61,675 nt of DNA from Clostridiales bacterium (GTDB taxonomy: Bacteria; Bacillota; Clostridia; Lachnospirales; Lachnospiraceae). The notes below the pieces were generated by a model, which saw nothing but the letters and a program-made list of their open reading frames with translations, was not told where the DNA came from and searched no databases. How positions within the stretch are numbered: position 1 is the stretch's first letter; each line of letters opens with the position of its first letter. Of the stretch, positions 35,271-43,901 are shown one piece after another. A program made the position numbers and the translations under genes. The DNA lies in the NCBI GenBank assembly GCA_012520645.1, contig JAAYNV010000036.1:1-61675 (forward strand), written 5' to 3'.

Positions 35271-37079
35271 ATGGCAGAAGCAATGAAAGGCTTAAAGCGT
35301 ACCCACAGATGCGGGGAGCTTTCCACAGTAAATGTTGGAGAGAATGTCACCGTCATGGGATGGGTCCAGAAACAGAGAAATAAGGGTGGACTGATTTTTG
35401 TGGATTTAAGAGACCGGTCCGGTATTTTGCAGATTGTGTTTGAAGAGGCTGACTGCGGAGCAGAGAGCTTTGCAAAGGCTGAAAAAGTCAGAAGCGAATT
35501 TGTAATCGCTGTCGTGGGTAAAGTAGAAAAGCGTGCAGGTGCGGTTAATGAAAACCTGGCAACAGGCGACATTGAAGTACGTGCGACACAGATGCGTATT
35601 CTTTCTGAAGCGGAGACACCGCCTTTCCCGATTGAAGCGGATTCTAAGACGAAGGAAGACCTTCGTTTAAAATACCGGTATCTGGATTTGAGAAGACCGG
35701 ATTTACAGAGAAATATTATTTTAAAGAGCAAAATTTCCGCAGCGATTCGTTCTTTTTTGACAAATGAAGGATTTCTGGAGATTGAGACTCCGATGTTAAC
35801 AAAGTCCACACCGGAAGGAGCAAGAGATTATCTGGTGCCGAGCCGTGTGCATCCGGGCAATTTTTATGCCTTGCCGCAGTCTCCGCAGATTTTTAAGCAG
35901 CTTTTAATGTGTTCCGGCTATGACCGTTATTTCCAGCTGGCAAGATGTTTCCGTGATGAAGATTTGCGTGCGGACAGACAGCCGGAGTTTACACAGGTGG
36001 ATATGGAGCTTTCTTTTGTAGATGTGGAGGATGTAATAGAAATTAACGAGAGGCTGATCCAGTATGTCTGCAAGGAAGCAATCGGACTGGATGTACAGCT
36101 CCCGATTCCGCGTATGAAATGGATTGATGCCATGAACCGATATGGTTCCGACAAACCGGATACCCGTTTTGGCATGGAACTGCATGATGTGTCCGGCGTG
36201 GTGAAGGACTGCGGTTTTGGTGTATTTACAAGCGCACTGGAAAACGGCGGCTCGGTGCGTGGTATCAATGCAGAAGGTCAGGCAGAGATGCCGAGAAAGA
36301 AAATTGATGCGCTGGTAGAGTTCGCAAAAGGCTATGGTGCAAAGGGACTGGCGTATCTTTCTGTTATGCCGGATGGTTCTTATAAGTCCTCTTTTGCAAA
36401 GTTCATGACAGAGGAACAGTTGGATGCCCTGGTAAAGGCGATGGAAGGAAAACCGGGAGATCTGCTTTTATTTGCAGCGGATAAGAACAGCGTTGTTTGG
36501 AACGTGCTTGGAGCGCTTCGTCTGGAAGTCGGAAAGCAGATGGGCATGATTGACAATGATAAATTTAACTTCCTCTGGGTAACGGAATTCCCGTTATTTG
36601 AGTGGAGCGAGGAGGAAGAACGTTTTGTAGCAATGCATCATCCGTTTACTATGCCGATGGATGAAGATATTCCGTTATTGGATACCGACCCGGGCAAGGT
36701 GAGGGCAAAAGCCTACGATATCGTATTAAATGGTACAGAGCTTGGTGGAGGAAGTGTCAGAATCTATCAGAATCATATTCAGGAGAAGATGTTCGAGAAG
36801 CTTGGCTTTACAAAGGAAGAGGCATACGAGCGGTTTGGTTTCCTGATGAATGCGTTTAAGTATGGTGTACCGCCTCATGCCGGTCTTGCCTATGGTCTGG
36901 ATCGTCTGGTTATGCTGCTTGTGAAAGCGGACAGTATCCGTGAGGTAATTGCATTCCCGAAGGTGAAGGATGCCTCCTGCCTGATGTCTGAGGCACCGAA
37001 TGTGGTGGATCAGAAGCAGTTGGATGAATTGTTTATTCAGATTGATGAAGAGGCAATCAAGGGGCAGAACGAAGAGTAG
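35271..37079 (+). CDS. aspS: Aspartyl-tRNA synthetase
   Basis: Charges tRNA-Asp. The 602-residue length and the GAD insertion domain mark the bacterial type. An OB-fold anticodon domain (VMGWVQKQRNKGGLIFVDLR) is followed by motif 1, ETPMLTKSTPEGARDYLVPS, motif 2 with CFRDEDLRADRQPEFTQ, and motif 3 AGLAYGLDRLVML. A GGAGG lies before ATG. It shares an operon with hisS and ends at a terminator. Confidence 0.97.
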   Translation: MAEAMKGLKRTHRCGELSTVNVGENVTVMGWVQKQRNKGGLIFVDLRDRSGILQIVFEEADCGAESFAKAEKVRSEFVIAVVGKVEKRAGAVNENLATGDIEVRATQMRILSEAETPPFPIEADSKTKEDLRLKYRYLDLRRPDLQRNIILKSKISAAIRSFLTNEGFLEIETPMLTKSTPEGARDYLVPSRVHPGNFYALPQSPQIFKQLLMCSGYDRYFQLARCFRDEDLRADRQPEFTQVDMELSFVDVEDVIEINERLIQYVCKEAIGLDVQLPIPRMKWIDAMNRYGSDKPDTRFGMELHDVSGVVKDCGFGVFTSALENGGSVRGINAEGQAEMPRKKIDALVEFAKGYGAKGLAYLSVMPDGSYKSSFAKFMTEEQLDALVKAMEGKPGDLLLFAADKNSVVWNVLGALRLEVGKQMGMIDNDKFNFLWVTEFPLFEWSEEEERFVAMHHPFTMPMDEDIPLLDTDPGKVRAKAYDIVLNGTELGGGSVRIYQNHIQEKMFEKLGFTKEEAYERFGFLMNAFKYGVPPHAGLAYGLDRLVMLLVKADSIREVIAFPKVKDASCLMSEAPNVVDQKQLDELFIQIDEEAIKGQNEE

Positions 37080-37093
37080 AAGATAAAAATAGA

Positions 37094-37142
37094 AAAAAGG
37101 ATTCCGGACGGTTTGTCCTGAGAATCCTTTTTCTGATATAAA
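37094..37142 (+). terminator. Rho-independent terminator of hisS-aspS
   Basis: 11-bp stem AAAAAGGATTC / GAATCCTTTTT, T-run at the end. Confidence 0.9.
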
Positions 37143-37157
37143 AAGGATTTAGGGAAA

Positions 37158-37358
37158 ATGGAAAAGACATTTAAGCAGAGATATCTGGATGGAGAAATTG
37201 AATTCGAAGAAATCGATGAATATTGTTTTCAGTGGGGCATCAGTGATGAAACGAGGACACTCAGGGAATATCTTGGACTGAGCATAGAGGAAGAGGATGC
37301 CTGGGTTGGTGAGAGCGAGGACGCTTTGCGGGAATTGTTGGATGGACAGAAAAAATAG
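37158..37358 (+). CDS. Small acidic protein upstream of phosphopantetheinyl transferase
   Basis: A 66-residue acidic protein (MEKTFKQRYLDGEIEFEEID) without membrane segment, of a family I cannot name. Its end overlaps the start of the phosphopantetheinyl transferase gene by 17 bases, implying translational coupling. The ribosome binding site is a modest TAGGGAAA. It may accompany the transferase, but no evidence beyond position supports a shared role. Confidence 0.65.
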   Translation: MEKTFKQRYLDGEIEFEEIDEYCFQWGISDETRTLREYLGLSIEEEDAWVGESEDALRELLDGQKK

Positions 37359-38082
37359 AAAAACGATATATGTATATGGAACGCAGACAGATATTGTGAC
37401 AGAAGAAAATTTTGAAAAACGGTTGTCTGTTCTGCCGGATTTTTTGCAGGAAAAGGTATTAAAATGCAGAAATTTTCCGGACAGGCAGAGGAGACTTTCC
37501 GGTTATCTGCTGCTTGCGCATATACTTAGTCGGTGGACAATGAAAGCGGAGGCAGGAAGTCCGAATCTTGCCCATTACCGAACGGAGGCAGGCGGAAAGC
37601 CCTATTTGTGCGGATACCCGGAAATTCAGTTTAATCTGTCACATTCCGGCAGATATGCAGTATGTGCAGTATCTTCGGAACCGGTTGGAATTGATATACA
37701 GGAAAGAAGAGAGCGGCATGGCAATCTTGCGGCACGCTTTTTTTCACAGGAGGAAAATGAGCAGCTTGCAGAATGTCATACCGAAGAGGAACGGGAAGAA
37801 CTGTTTTCCCGGTTCTGGTGTGCCAGAGAGGCCTATGTCAAATGGACAGGAACAGGTCTTTCCAGGAAGTTTTCCTCTTTAGAGGTAAATCTGAAGTCTG
37901 GAACTGTGATGGAATGGACGCAGGGCGCTGAAATAGAACATACTGGAAAACGGGAGGCATATATCAGGGAATTATTTTCAGAGGTATTTTCAAAGGATTA
38001 CTTTCTTACGGTATGCAGCGGAAAAGAAGCAGAAATAGAATTAGAAATCATGACAGGAAAAGAATGGATGGAAGAACTATGA
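37342..38082 (+). CDS. Sfp-type 4'-phosphopantetheinyl transferase
   Basis: Transfers the phosphopantetheine arm of CoA to a carrier protein. The 246-residue length fits the Sfp class used for secondary metabolism or multi-domain carriers. The metal motif PVGIDIQE and the FWCAREAYVKWTGTGLS motif (WxxREAxxK) are intact, and FNLSHSGRYAVCA is typical. ATG 37342 gives MDRKNRKTIYVYG; an upstream in-frame start only adds residues antisense to nothing conserved. No polyketide or peptide synthetase lies in the window, so its carrier target is elsewhere. Confidence 0.9.
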   Translation: MDRKNRKTIYVYGTQTDIVTEENFEKRLSVLPDFLQEKVLKCRNFPDRQRRLSGYLLLAHILSRWTMKAEAGSPNLAHYRTEAGGKPYLCGYPEIQFNLSHSGRYAVCAVSSEPVGIDIQERRERHGNLAARFFSQEENEQLAECHTEEEREELFSRFWCAREAYVKWTGTGLSRKFSSLEVNLKSGTVMEWTQGAEIEHTGKREAYIRELFSEVFSKDYFLTVCSGKEAEIELEIMTGKEWMEEL

Positions 38083-38471
38083 AGTTTATTAGAATTACAG
38101 AAACAGAATTTGGAAATGAGGAACTGGGCAGAGATTATGAAGCAGCAAAAAAGGTTGGAAGATATGCAATCGGCAAGCTGGCAGTTTATTGTCCCAAAAT
38201 GTTTAAGTATGTTTATATTGCGATGAATGACATTATTTGGGCTTACCGCAGACAGGAGGCAGTGGAAGGGAAGCTGTGCTGCGGCAAGGCAAATTTTGAA
38301 ATTCATAAGGTAATACTGTATACGGCAAAGAAGCAGCGTTTTGAACTGGCAGGGATGGGAATGGAGCAGGCTAAGCAGATTCTTGCAATTTTAGAGCGGG
38401 AAAATCCGTCCATTGACATAGGCTATTCAAAGGAGAAGGAAACGCAGTATATTGGCAAAACGCAGGCTTAA
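38079..38471 (+). CDS. Conserved small protein of unknown function
   Basis: A 130-residue soluble protein (MKFIRITETEFGNEELGRDY) with alternating strands ending in a helix, reminiscent of small PH-like proteins, but not recognised. It starts within the transferase stop codon (ATGA), so it is the third gene of that coupled cluster. It ends four bases from the convergent amidase gene, with no room for a classical terminator. Confidence 0.65.
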   Translation: MKFIRITETEFGNEELGRDYEAAKKVGRYAIGKLAVYCPKMFKYVYIAMNDIIWAYRRQEAVEGKLCCGKANFEIHKVILYTAKKQRFELAGMGMEQAKQILAILERENPSIDIGYSKEKETQYIGKTQA

Positions 38472-38474
38472 GGG

Positions 38475-39029
38475 TTATATGCCGGAAACCGGTTCCGGAT
38501 ACAAAGTCATCAGTATGCCGTCTGCAATGGCATTTGCGATCTCATAAAAACGTTCATCAAAGAGTGCATTATCCGCGTCGGTATTGATAAAGCCGACTTC
38601 TACCAGTACGGCGGGCATATCGGTGCTGTTTAGGACAACCAGATTCGGACGTTCATTGACGCCCAGATTTTGAAAGCCGATTTTTTCTAATTGTGTGTTG
38701 ATATTGTCGGCGAGCGTAGCGGCAGGTCCAAAGGAGTTGTAGACGAGGGTTTCCACTCCGGAATAGGTGTTGGGAATCGGACTGGAATTGCGGTGAAGAG
38801 AGACAAAATAGTCCGCATCCGCCCAGTTTGCATCTCTGGCGCGCTGATAAACAGAACGGTCTGTATCATCCCAGCGGGTATAAAGTACATTAATATTGTA
38901 ATTTTTTAGAATATCGCCGACTGCAAAGGCGAGGGAGAGGACATCGTCCTTTTCCTGTCTGCCATTATAGGTCGCACCGGGGTTGTAACCACCGTGTCCC
39001 GGGTCCAGCACAATTGTATAATCAGCCAT
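38475..39029 (-). CDS. N-acetylmuramoyl-L-alanine amidase (Amidase_3)
   Basis: Cleaves the bond between muramic acid and the stem peptide of peptidoglycan, using zinc. The 184-residue protein is a bare catalytic domain: LDPGHGGYNPGATYNG (first zinc His), the Glu region RQEKDD, SLHRNSS (second His) and VLVEVGFINTDADN (catalytic Glu). There is no signal peptide or cell-wall binding domain, so export is unexplained; a cytoplasmic, spore-related or phage-derived role is possible. Confidence 0.9.
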   Translation of the reverse strand: MADYTIVLDPGHGGYNPGATYNGRQEKDDVLSLAFAVGDILKNYNINVLYTRWDDTDRSVYQRARDANWADADYFVSLHRNSSPIPNTYSGVETLVYNSFGPAATLADNINTQLEKIGFQNLGVNERPNLVVLNSTDMPAVLVEVGFINTDADNALFDERFYEIANAIADGILMTLYPEPVSGI

Positions 39030-39145
39030 ATATAAGCTCCAATCCGGCAGAAATTACCGTGCCTGAAATTCTTACTGGTATATTATGCTGCTTTTTGAAA
39101 AAAGTGCCGTATATGTAAAAACTGCATGTTAAATGGGAGGAGAGA

Positions 39146-39316
39146 TTATTCTCCTCCGGGTCCGTCCTTTCGGGGTCTGGAAGATTCCGGCAGCGGTTCA
39201 ACGGTTTTTGTGTCCGCACTGTTTTGCGGCAGATCAACAGCAGGAATATTGCCTTCATCATAGACATTTGCCGGTTGCTGACCGTTCGGGGTAGTGGTTA
39301 TTTTTTCTTTGTTCAT
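39146..39316 (-). CDS. Small proline-rich hydrophilic protein
   Basis: A 56-residue protein (MNKEKITTTPNGQQPANVYD ... PRKDGPGGE) on the minus strand, preceded by GAAAGGATGG at good spacing. It is hydrophilic and probably disordered, with no recognised family. Its stop codon lies within a hairpin (GGAGGAGA / TCTCCTCC at 39137-39158). The amidase gene is about 115 bases further downstream. The decayed group II intron begins just behind its promoter region, so the native upstream sequence may have been replaced. Confidence 0.6.
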   Translation of the reverse strand: MNKEKITTTPNGQQPANVYDEGNIPAVDLPQNSADTKTVEPLPESSRPRKDGPGGE

Positions 39317-39343
39317 AGTACACCATCCTTTCAGGGATAGGGT

Positions 39344-40259
39344 GTGCAGAGGAAAGAATTTTATACATCTGGGAATAGATCTTTCGAGTTATATGTGGTG
39401 GATATGGACTTGGAAAAGTTCTTTGACACGGTATGCCAAAGTAAACTGGTTGAGGTATTGTCACGAACCATCAAGGATGGCAGAGTTATTTCGCTGATAC
39501 ACAAATACCTAAATGCTGGAGTAATAGCGGATGGGATGTTTGAACGTACAGAAAAAGGAATGCCCCAAGGCGGTCCACTTAGTCCCTTGCTTAGCAATAT
39601 CATGCTGAACGAGTTGGATAAGGAATTAGAACGCAGAGGACATAGATTTGTCCGTTATGCAGATGATTGCATGATTTTCTGCAAAAGCAAGAAAAGTGCA
39701 GAAAGAACCTTAGAAAACATCATTCCATTTATTTATTGAAGGAAAGCTATTTCTTAGAGTAAGTCGGAAGAAAACAGAGGTGGCTCATATCAGCAAGGTC
39801 AAATACCTTGGTTATAGCTTTTACAGATACAAAGGAAAATGCAGATTTAGAGTACATCCGAAGTCAGTCACAAAGATGAAGAATAAAATAAGGGAACTGA
39901 CAGACAGAAATAATGGCATGAGCAACGCGAAAAGAGAAGAAAAATATCAATATTTTGTGCGAGGATGGGTAAATTATTTCAAACTTGCAGACATGAAAGG
40001 ACTTCTGACAAGAGTGGATGAATGGGCAAGGCGCAGAATCAGAGCGGTCTATTGGAAACAATGGAAAAAGGTAAGGACACGATATCGTATTCTTAGAAAA
40101 CTAAAACTAGAACATTGGCAAGCAATAAAACTTGCGAACAATAGATGTGGGTATTGGAGAATGGCAGAAATGCTAAATACAATACTTACAAAGAAAATAA
40201 TAGCCAAGCTGGGATATATATCCATGCTTGACTATTATCTGATAGTCTGTGAAAACTAA
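39344..40259 (+). pseudogene. ltrA: Group II intron reverse transcriptase/maturase, truncated and frameshifted
   Basis: The frame from about 39390 reads YVVDMDLEKFFDTV, RTEKGMPQGGPLSPLLSNIM and the catalytic FVRYADDC, then stops at 39739 after NIIPFIY. In a second frame the protein continues from EGKLFLRVSRKKTEV to the maturase (X) domain and stops at 40259. The break is a 4-base duplication (ATTTATTTATTGAA where ATTTATTGAA is expected). RT motifs upstream of the first YVVDMD block are missing. Confidence 0.9.
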
Positions 40260-40339
40260 GGAACCGCCTTGGTACCGAACGGTATGCCAGGTGGTGTGAG
40301 AGGACGGCTAATCAACTAATGGTTAGTCTCCTACTCGAT
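39344..40339 (+). mobile_element. 5'-truncated group II intron (3' half)
   Basis: Contains the 3' two thirds of a maturase/reverse transcriptase gene and the ribozyme 3' end. Domain V is readable at 40263-40295: ACCGCC and GGTGGT close the base, TGGTACC / GGTATGCCA form the upper stem with a 2-nt bulge, and GAAC is the tetraloop. GTGTGAGAGGACGG links to domain VI, and the element ends CTACTCGAT at 40339, the conserved 3' end of chloroplast-like bacterial group II introns. The 5' ribozyme domains and the start of the maturase are absent, so splicing and mobility are lost. The left border, near 39340, is approximate. Confidence 0.88.
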
Positions 40340-41656
40340 TGATTCGTCTGCAAGTTGTGTTTCGTGGATGCCCTCTAGAAGCTGTGCCGGATCCGGTTTT
40401 GTTTCGGGAGCCGGAAGGGTCATTAACACCTTTTCAATACGGTTCTGGTGGATGTCCATGACCTTGATACGGATGCCGTCTGCTGTTGTGACTTCCTCAT
40501 CCGGATCCGGGAGTCTGTCTAACAGTTCAATGACAATACCACCGATGGAATCATAATCTTCGGATTCCAACGTGGTATCCAGGGCATCGTTGATATCGGA
40601 CAGCTTCATACCGCCTTCTACCAGATATTCGTAATCGCTGATCTTCTGGATCAGTTCCTTTTCATCTTCATCGTATTCATCACGGATTTCGCCGACAATT
40701 TCTTCCAAAAGATCTTCCAGCGTAATCATGCCGACTGTGGCACCGTATTCGTTTAGAACCATTGCTACACTGGAAGTGCTTTCACGCATTTCGATCATCA
40801 GATCGGCTGTTTTCTTAAATTCATAGGTATAATAGGCATTACGCAGGATTGATTCAATTCGGAATTCATTTGAATGATCCACCAGAAGGAAATCTTTCAC
40901 ATTGATAATGCCGATAATATTATCTTTATTTTCCTTATAAACAGGGATGCGGGTGTACATGGATTCTCTGAAAACTGCCATAACATCGTCGTAAGAGGCA
41001 TGGATATCTACCGTGACCATATCAATGCGTGGAATCATAATATCCTCGGCAAGAGCATCGGAAAAATCAAATACATTATAGATCATTTCCCGTTCTTCGG
41101 ATTCAATGACACCGTCCTCATGGCTGACCTCTACATAAGCACGAAGTTCACTTTCAGTCATGACTGATTTTTTATTTGGATCGATTCTTAAAAGACGCAT
41201 GATACCGTGTGATAATTTGTCCACAACGAAAATAACAGGGGTCAGGATTATCATCAGCGAATAAATAATGCCCGCATAAGAAAGAGAAATCTTTTCATTA
41301 TTAATCATAGCCCAGTTTTTCGGTATGATCTCACCAAATAAAAGTATGACGACAGTCAGTATACCTGTTGCAAAGCCGACATAATAATTACCAAACAGCC
41401 GGATAACCATGGAGGTCGCAAGGGAAGAAGCGGAAATATTGACAATGTTGTTTCCGATCAATATTGCACTTAACATCTTGCTATAGTGGTCCAACACCTT
41501 TTGAAGAATGATGGCACGCTTGTTCTTTTCCTCCACAAGTGTTCGTATTCTGACCTTGTTTACCGTAGAGAGTGCTGTTTCTGCCGATGAAAAGAAAGCA
41601 GAAAGGAAAATCAAAAGCACCAGTATGGTCATTTGTATGACACCAGAGGTATCCAA
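40331..41656 (-). CDS. CNNM/CorC-family membrane protein with CBS domains
   Basis: A 441-residue HlyC/CorC-like protein. An N-terminal DUF21 membrane domain (ILVLLIFLSAFFSSAETALS) has about four hydrophobic segments. Two CBS domains follow around residues 205-330 (IMIPRIDMVTVDI, VAMVLNEYGATVGMITLEDL) and a C-terminal CorC_HlyC domain (EYLVEGGMKLSDIND). Members influence magnesium or cobalt transport. I choose TTG 41656, which has AAGGAGTG upstream; a TTG at 41692 precedes that site. The last two codons and the stop come from the intron end (see findings). Confidence 0.88.
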   Translation of the reverse strand: MDTSGVIQMTILVLLIFLSAFFSSAETALSTVNKVRIRTLVEEKNKRAIILQKVLDHYSKMLSAILIGNNIVNISASSLATSMVIRLFGNYYVGFATGILTVVILLFGEIIPKNWAMINNEKISLSYAGIIYSLMIILTPVIFVVDKLSHGIMRLLRIDPNKKSVMTESELRAYVEVSHEDGVIESEEREMIYNVFDFSDALAEDIMIPRIDMVTVDIHASYDDVMAVFRESMYTRIPVYKENKDNIIGIINVKDFLLVDHSNEFRIESILRNAYYTYEFKKTADLMIEMRESTSSVAMVLNEYGATVGMITLEDLLEEIVGEIRDEYDEDEKELIQKISDYEYLVEGGMKLSDINDALDTTLESEDYDSIGGIVIELLDRLPDPDEEVTTADGIRIKVMDIHQNRIEKVLMTLPAPETKPDPAQLLEGIHETQLADESIE

Positions 41657-41789
41657 AATTATATCACTCCTTTTGATATGTATTTTCTTCAACTGAAAAA
41701 TAGTTGATTAATAGAAATATTATAATAAATACCATGGGATTGTCAAGTTGCGGGAGGGGGCGGAATATACATGTATGGGAGGTGGAAAG

Positions 41790-42164
41790 ATGGAACAGAA
41801 AATTATACATAAGGAAGGAATGATTTTTTACCTGAAATGCCTGTTGTTTTCCTATATTATTACGGGGCTGCTTCTAATGCTTCTGGCATTGTTTTTGTAT
41901 AAACTTAAATTGTCAGAGCAGATCGTGTCAATTGGTATTATTTTGATTTATGTGGCAGCCGCCTTTTTTGCAGGATTTGTAACGGGTAAAAAGAGGAAGG
42001 AAAAGAAATATTTATGGGGGCTTTGCATGGGAACGGCGTATTTTCTTGTGTTGACGGCAGTTTCCTTTGCTGTAAACCATAATGCAGGAGATCTGGCAGA
42101 AAATTTTGTGACTGCATTTTTTATCTGTGCAGGCAGTGGAATGCTGGGTGGAATGGTGAGCTGA
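41790..42164 (+). CDS. TIGR04086-family membrane protein
   Basis: A 124-residue protein with four predicted membrane segments, matching the small TIGR04086 family that sits next to SCIFF genes in Clostridia. GGGAGGTGG precedes ATG 41790; an upstream start at 41748 lies before that site. Function is unknown. It lies 115 bases before the SCIFF precursor gene, and its constant presence there suggests a role linked to the peptide or to the Sec genes downstream, but this is association only. Confidence 0.8.
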   Translation: MEQKIIHKEGMIFYLKCLLFSYIITGLLLMLLALFLYKLKLSEQIVSIGIILIYVAAAFFAGFVTGKKRKEKKYLWGLCMGTAYFLVLTAVSFAVNHNAGDLAENFVTAFFICAGSGMLGGMVS

Positions 42165-42278
42165 TAAAATTTTGATGATTATTTTATGAAAAACACTTTT
42201 CCTTACAATTATTCTATGATATACTACTTAAAGATTGTAAGAATATAAGCGTAAGGCTTAATAATACGGAGGTTTTTT

Positions 42279-42422
42279 ATGAAGCATATTAAGACATTAA
42301 ACACAAGAGACTTAAAGAAATCCATGAAGAAGGGCGGCTGCGGTGAGTGCCAGACATCCTGCCAGTCAGCATGCAAGACATCCTGTACAGTAGGAAACCA
42401 GAGCTGTGAGAATGTAAAATAA
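42279..42422 (+). CDS. scfA: SCIFF ranthipeptide precursor (six cysteines in forty-five residues)
   Basis: A 47-residue ribosomal peptide: leader MKHIKTLNTRDLKKSMKKGG, then a core with six cysteines (C21, C24, C28, C32, C36, C43) separated by Thr/Ser/Ala residues. This is the SCIFF family, universal in Clostridia, in which the maturase forms thioether bridges from Cys to another residue. GGAGG lies seven bases before ATG. The hairpin between it and the maturase gene may make precursor mRNA exceed maturase mRNA. The biological role of SCIFF peptides is still unsettled. Confidence 0.95.
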   Translation: MKHIKTLNTRDLKKSMKKGGCGECQTSCQSACKTSCTVGNQSCENVK

Positions 42423-42447
42423 TAAAATAGTAAATTAGATGTTTTGT

Positions 42448-42470
42448 AAGCAGCGATAACATCGCTGCTT
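42448..42470 (+). terminator. Intergenic hairpin between scfA and maturase
   Basis: Perfect 9-bp stem AAGCAGCGA / TCGCTGCTT, five-base loop, followed by ATTATA. Probably a partial terminator or RNA-stabilising stem. Confidence 0.7.
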
Positions 42471-42497
42471 ATTATACGTTCATGAAAGGAAAATAAA

Positions 42498-43901
42498 GTG
42501 GTACATCAGTATAAAAACAATGGCTATAATATTGTGCTGGATGTGAACAGCGGTTCCGTTCATGTGGTGGATGATATGGTCTATGATCTGATTCACATAA
42601 TGGATGAGGAGCTGGCTGCCGGAGAAAAGGCGGACTTAAAGGAAAGTGTGACACAGAGGGCACAGAAAGAGCTTTCATATGATGCACAGGAAATGCAGGA
42701 AGCAATTGAAGAAATTCTTACCTTAAAAGAAGAAGGGCAGTTATTCAGCAGGGATATTTATGAAGATTACATCATGGATTTCAAGAAACGTGAGACGGTT
42801 GTCAAGGCACTGTGTCTGCATATTGCCCATGACTGTAATCTGGCATGCCGTTACTGCTTTGCAGAAGAGGGAGAATATCATGGCAGAAGAGCACTCATGA
42901 GCTTTGAGGTTGGAAAGAAAGCACTGGATTTTCTGGTTGCCAATTCCGGTAACCGTGTGAATCTGGAGGTGGACTTTTTTGGTGGAGAGCCGCTTATGAA
43001 CTGGCAGGTGGTAAAGGATCTGGTTACATACGGTCGAAGTCTGGAAAAGGAACATAATAAAAAATTCCGATTTACACTTACCACAAACGGAGTTCTGTTA
43101 AATGATGATATTCTGGAATTTGCCAATAAAGAGATGGGCAATATTGTGCTGAGCATCGACGGCAGAAAGCAGGTGCATGATTTTATGCGTCCACACAGGG
43201 GCGGTCAGGGAAGCTATGAGGAGATCGTTCCAAAGTTTCAAAAGGTGGCAGAGAGCAGAAACCAGATGAATTATTATGTGCGCGGTACTTTTACGCATCA
43301 CAATCTGGATTTTTCAGAGGATGTGCTGCATCTGGCGGACCTGGGATTTAAACAGATTTCCGTGGAGCCGGTCGTAGCTGATCCGAAAGAGGATTATGCC
43401 TTAAAAGAAGAGGATATTCCGGTTCTCTTAGAACAGTATGACAAGCTGGCAAAGGAGTTATTGGAACGCAGAAAGGCCAGAAAGGGTGTCAACTTTTTCC
43501 ATTTTATGATTGATCTGGAGGGTGGTCCCTGTGTGGCAAAGCGTTTATCCGGCTGTGGCTCAGGAACCGAGTATCTGGCAGTGACACCATGGGGAGATTT
43601 TTATCCATGCCATCAATTCGTGGGTCAGGAAGAATTCCTGATGGGAAATGTGGAGGAAGGCATCAAGCGCACGGATATCAGGGATGAGTTCAAGACCTGT
43701 AATGTATATGCCAAAGAAAAATGTAAAAACTGCTTTGCAAAATTTTACTGCAGCGGCGGCTGTGCAGCAAATTCTTATCATTTCCACGGAAGCATTAATG
43801 ATGCCTACGATCTGGGATGTGAATTGCAGAGAAAGCGTGTGGAATGCGCGATTATGATAAAAGCAGCATTGGCTGATGAAGAAGGAGAGAAAAAGGAATG
43901 A
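42498..43901 (+). CDS. scfB: SCIFF peptide maturase, radical SAM/SPASM
   Basis: Installs thioether crosslinks in the SCIFF peptide. The 467-residue protein starts with a RiPP-recognition-like segment (YKNNGYNIVLDVNSGSVHVV). A radical-SAM core with CNLACRYCF (CxxxCxxC) and DFFGGEPLMNW follows. The C-terminal SPASM/twitch region is cysteine-rich: GCGSGTEYLAVTPWGDFYPC and CKNCFAKFYCSGGCAANSYH, ligands for auxiliary Fe-S clusters. GTG start with AAAGGA. The stop overlaps secDF by four bases, so maturation and Sec export genes are coupled. Confidence 0.95.
   Translation: MVHQYKNNGYNIVLDVNSGSVHVVDDMVYDLIHIMDEELAAGEKADLKESVTQRAQKELSYDAQEMQEAIEEILTLKEEGQLFSRDIYEDYIMDFKKRETVVKALCLHIAHDCNLACRYCFAEEGEYHGRRALMSFEVGKKALDFLVANSGNRVNLEVDFFGGEPLMNWQVVKDLVTYGRSLEKEHNKKFRFTLTTNGVLLNDDILEFANKEMGNIVLSIDGRKQVHDFMRPHRGGQGSYEEIVPKFQKVAESRNQMNYYVRGTFTHHNLDFSEDVLHLADLGFKQISVEPVVADPKEDYALKEEDIPVLLEQYDKLAKELLERRKARKGVNFFHFMIDLEGGPCVAKRLSGCGSGTEYLAVTPWGDFYPCHQFVGQEEFLMGNVEEGIKRTDIRDEFKTCNVYAKEKCKNCFAKFYCSGGCAANSYHFHGSINDAYDLGCELQRKRVECAIMIKAALADEEGEKKE

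Noticed and set aside
39022-39267. 81-residue minus-strand frame overlapping the small proline-rich gene
   Set aside because: Different frame with no ribosome binding site; the 56-residue frame at 39146-39316 has a good one.
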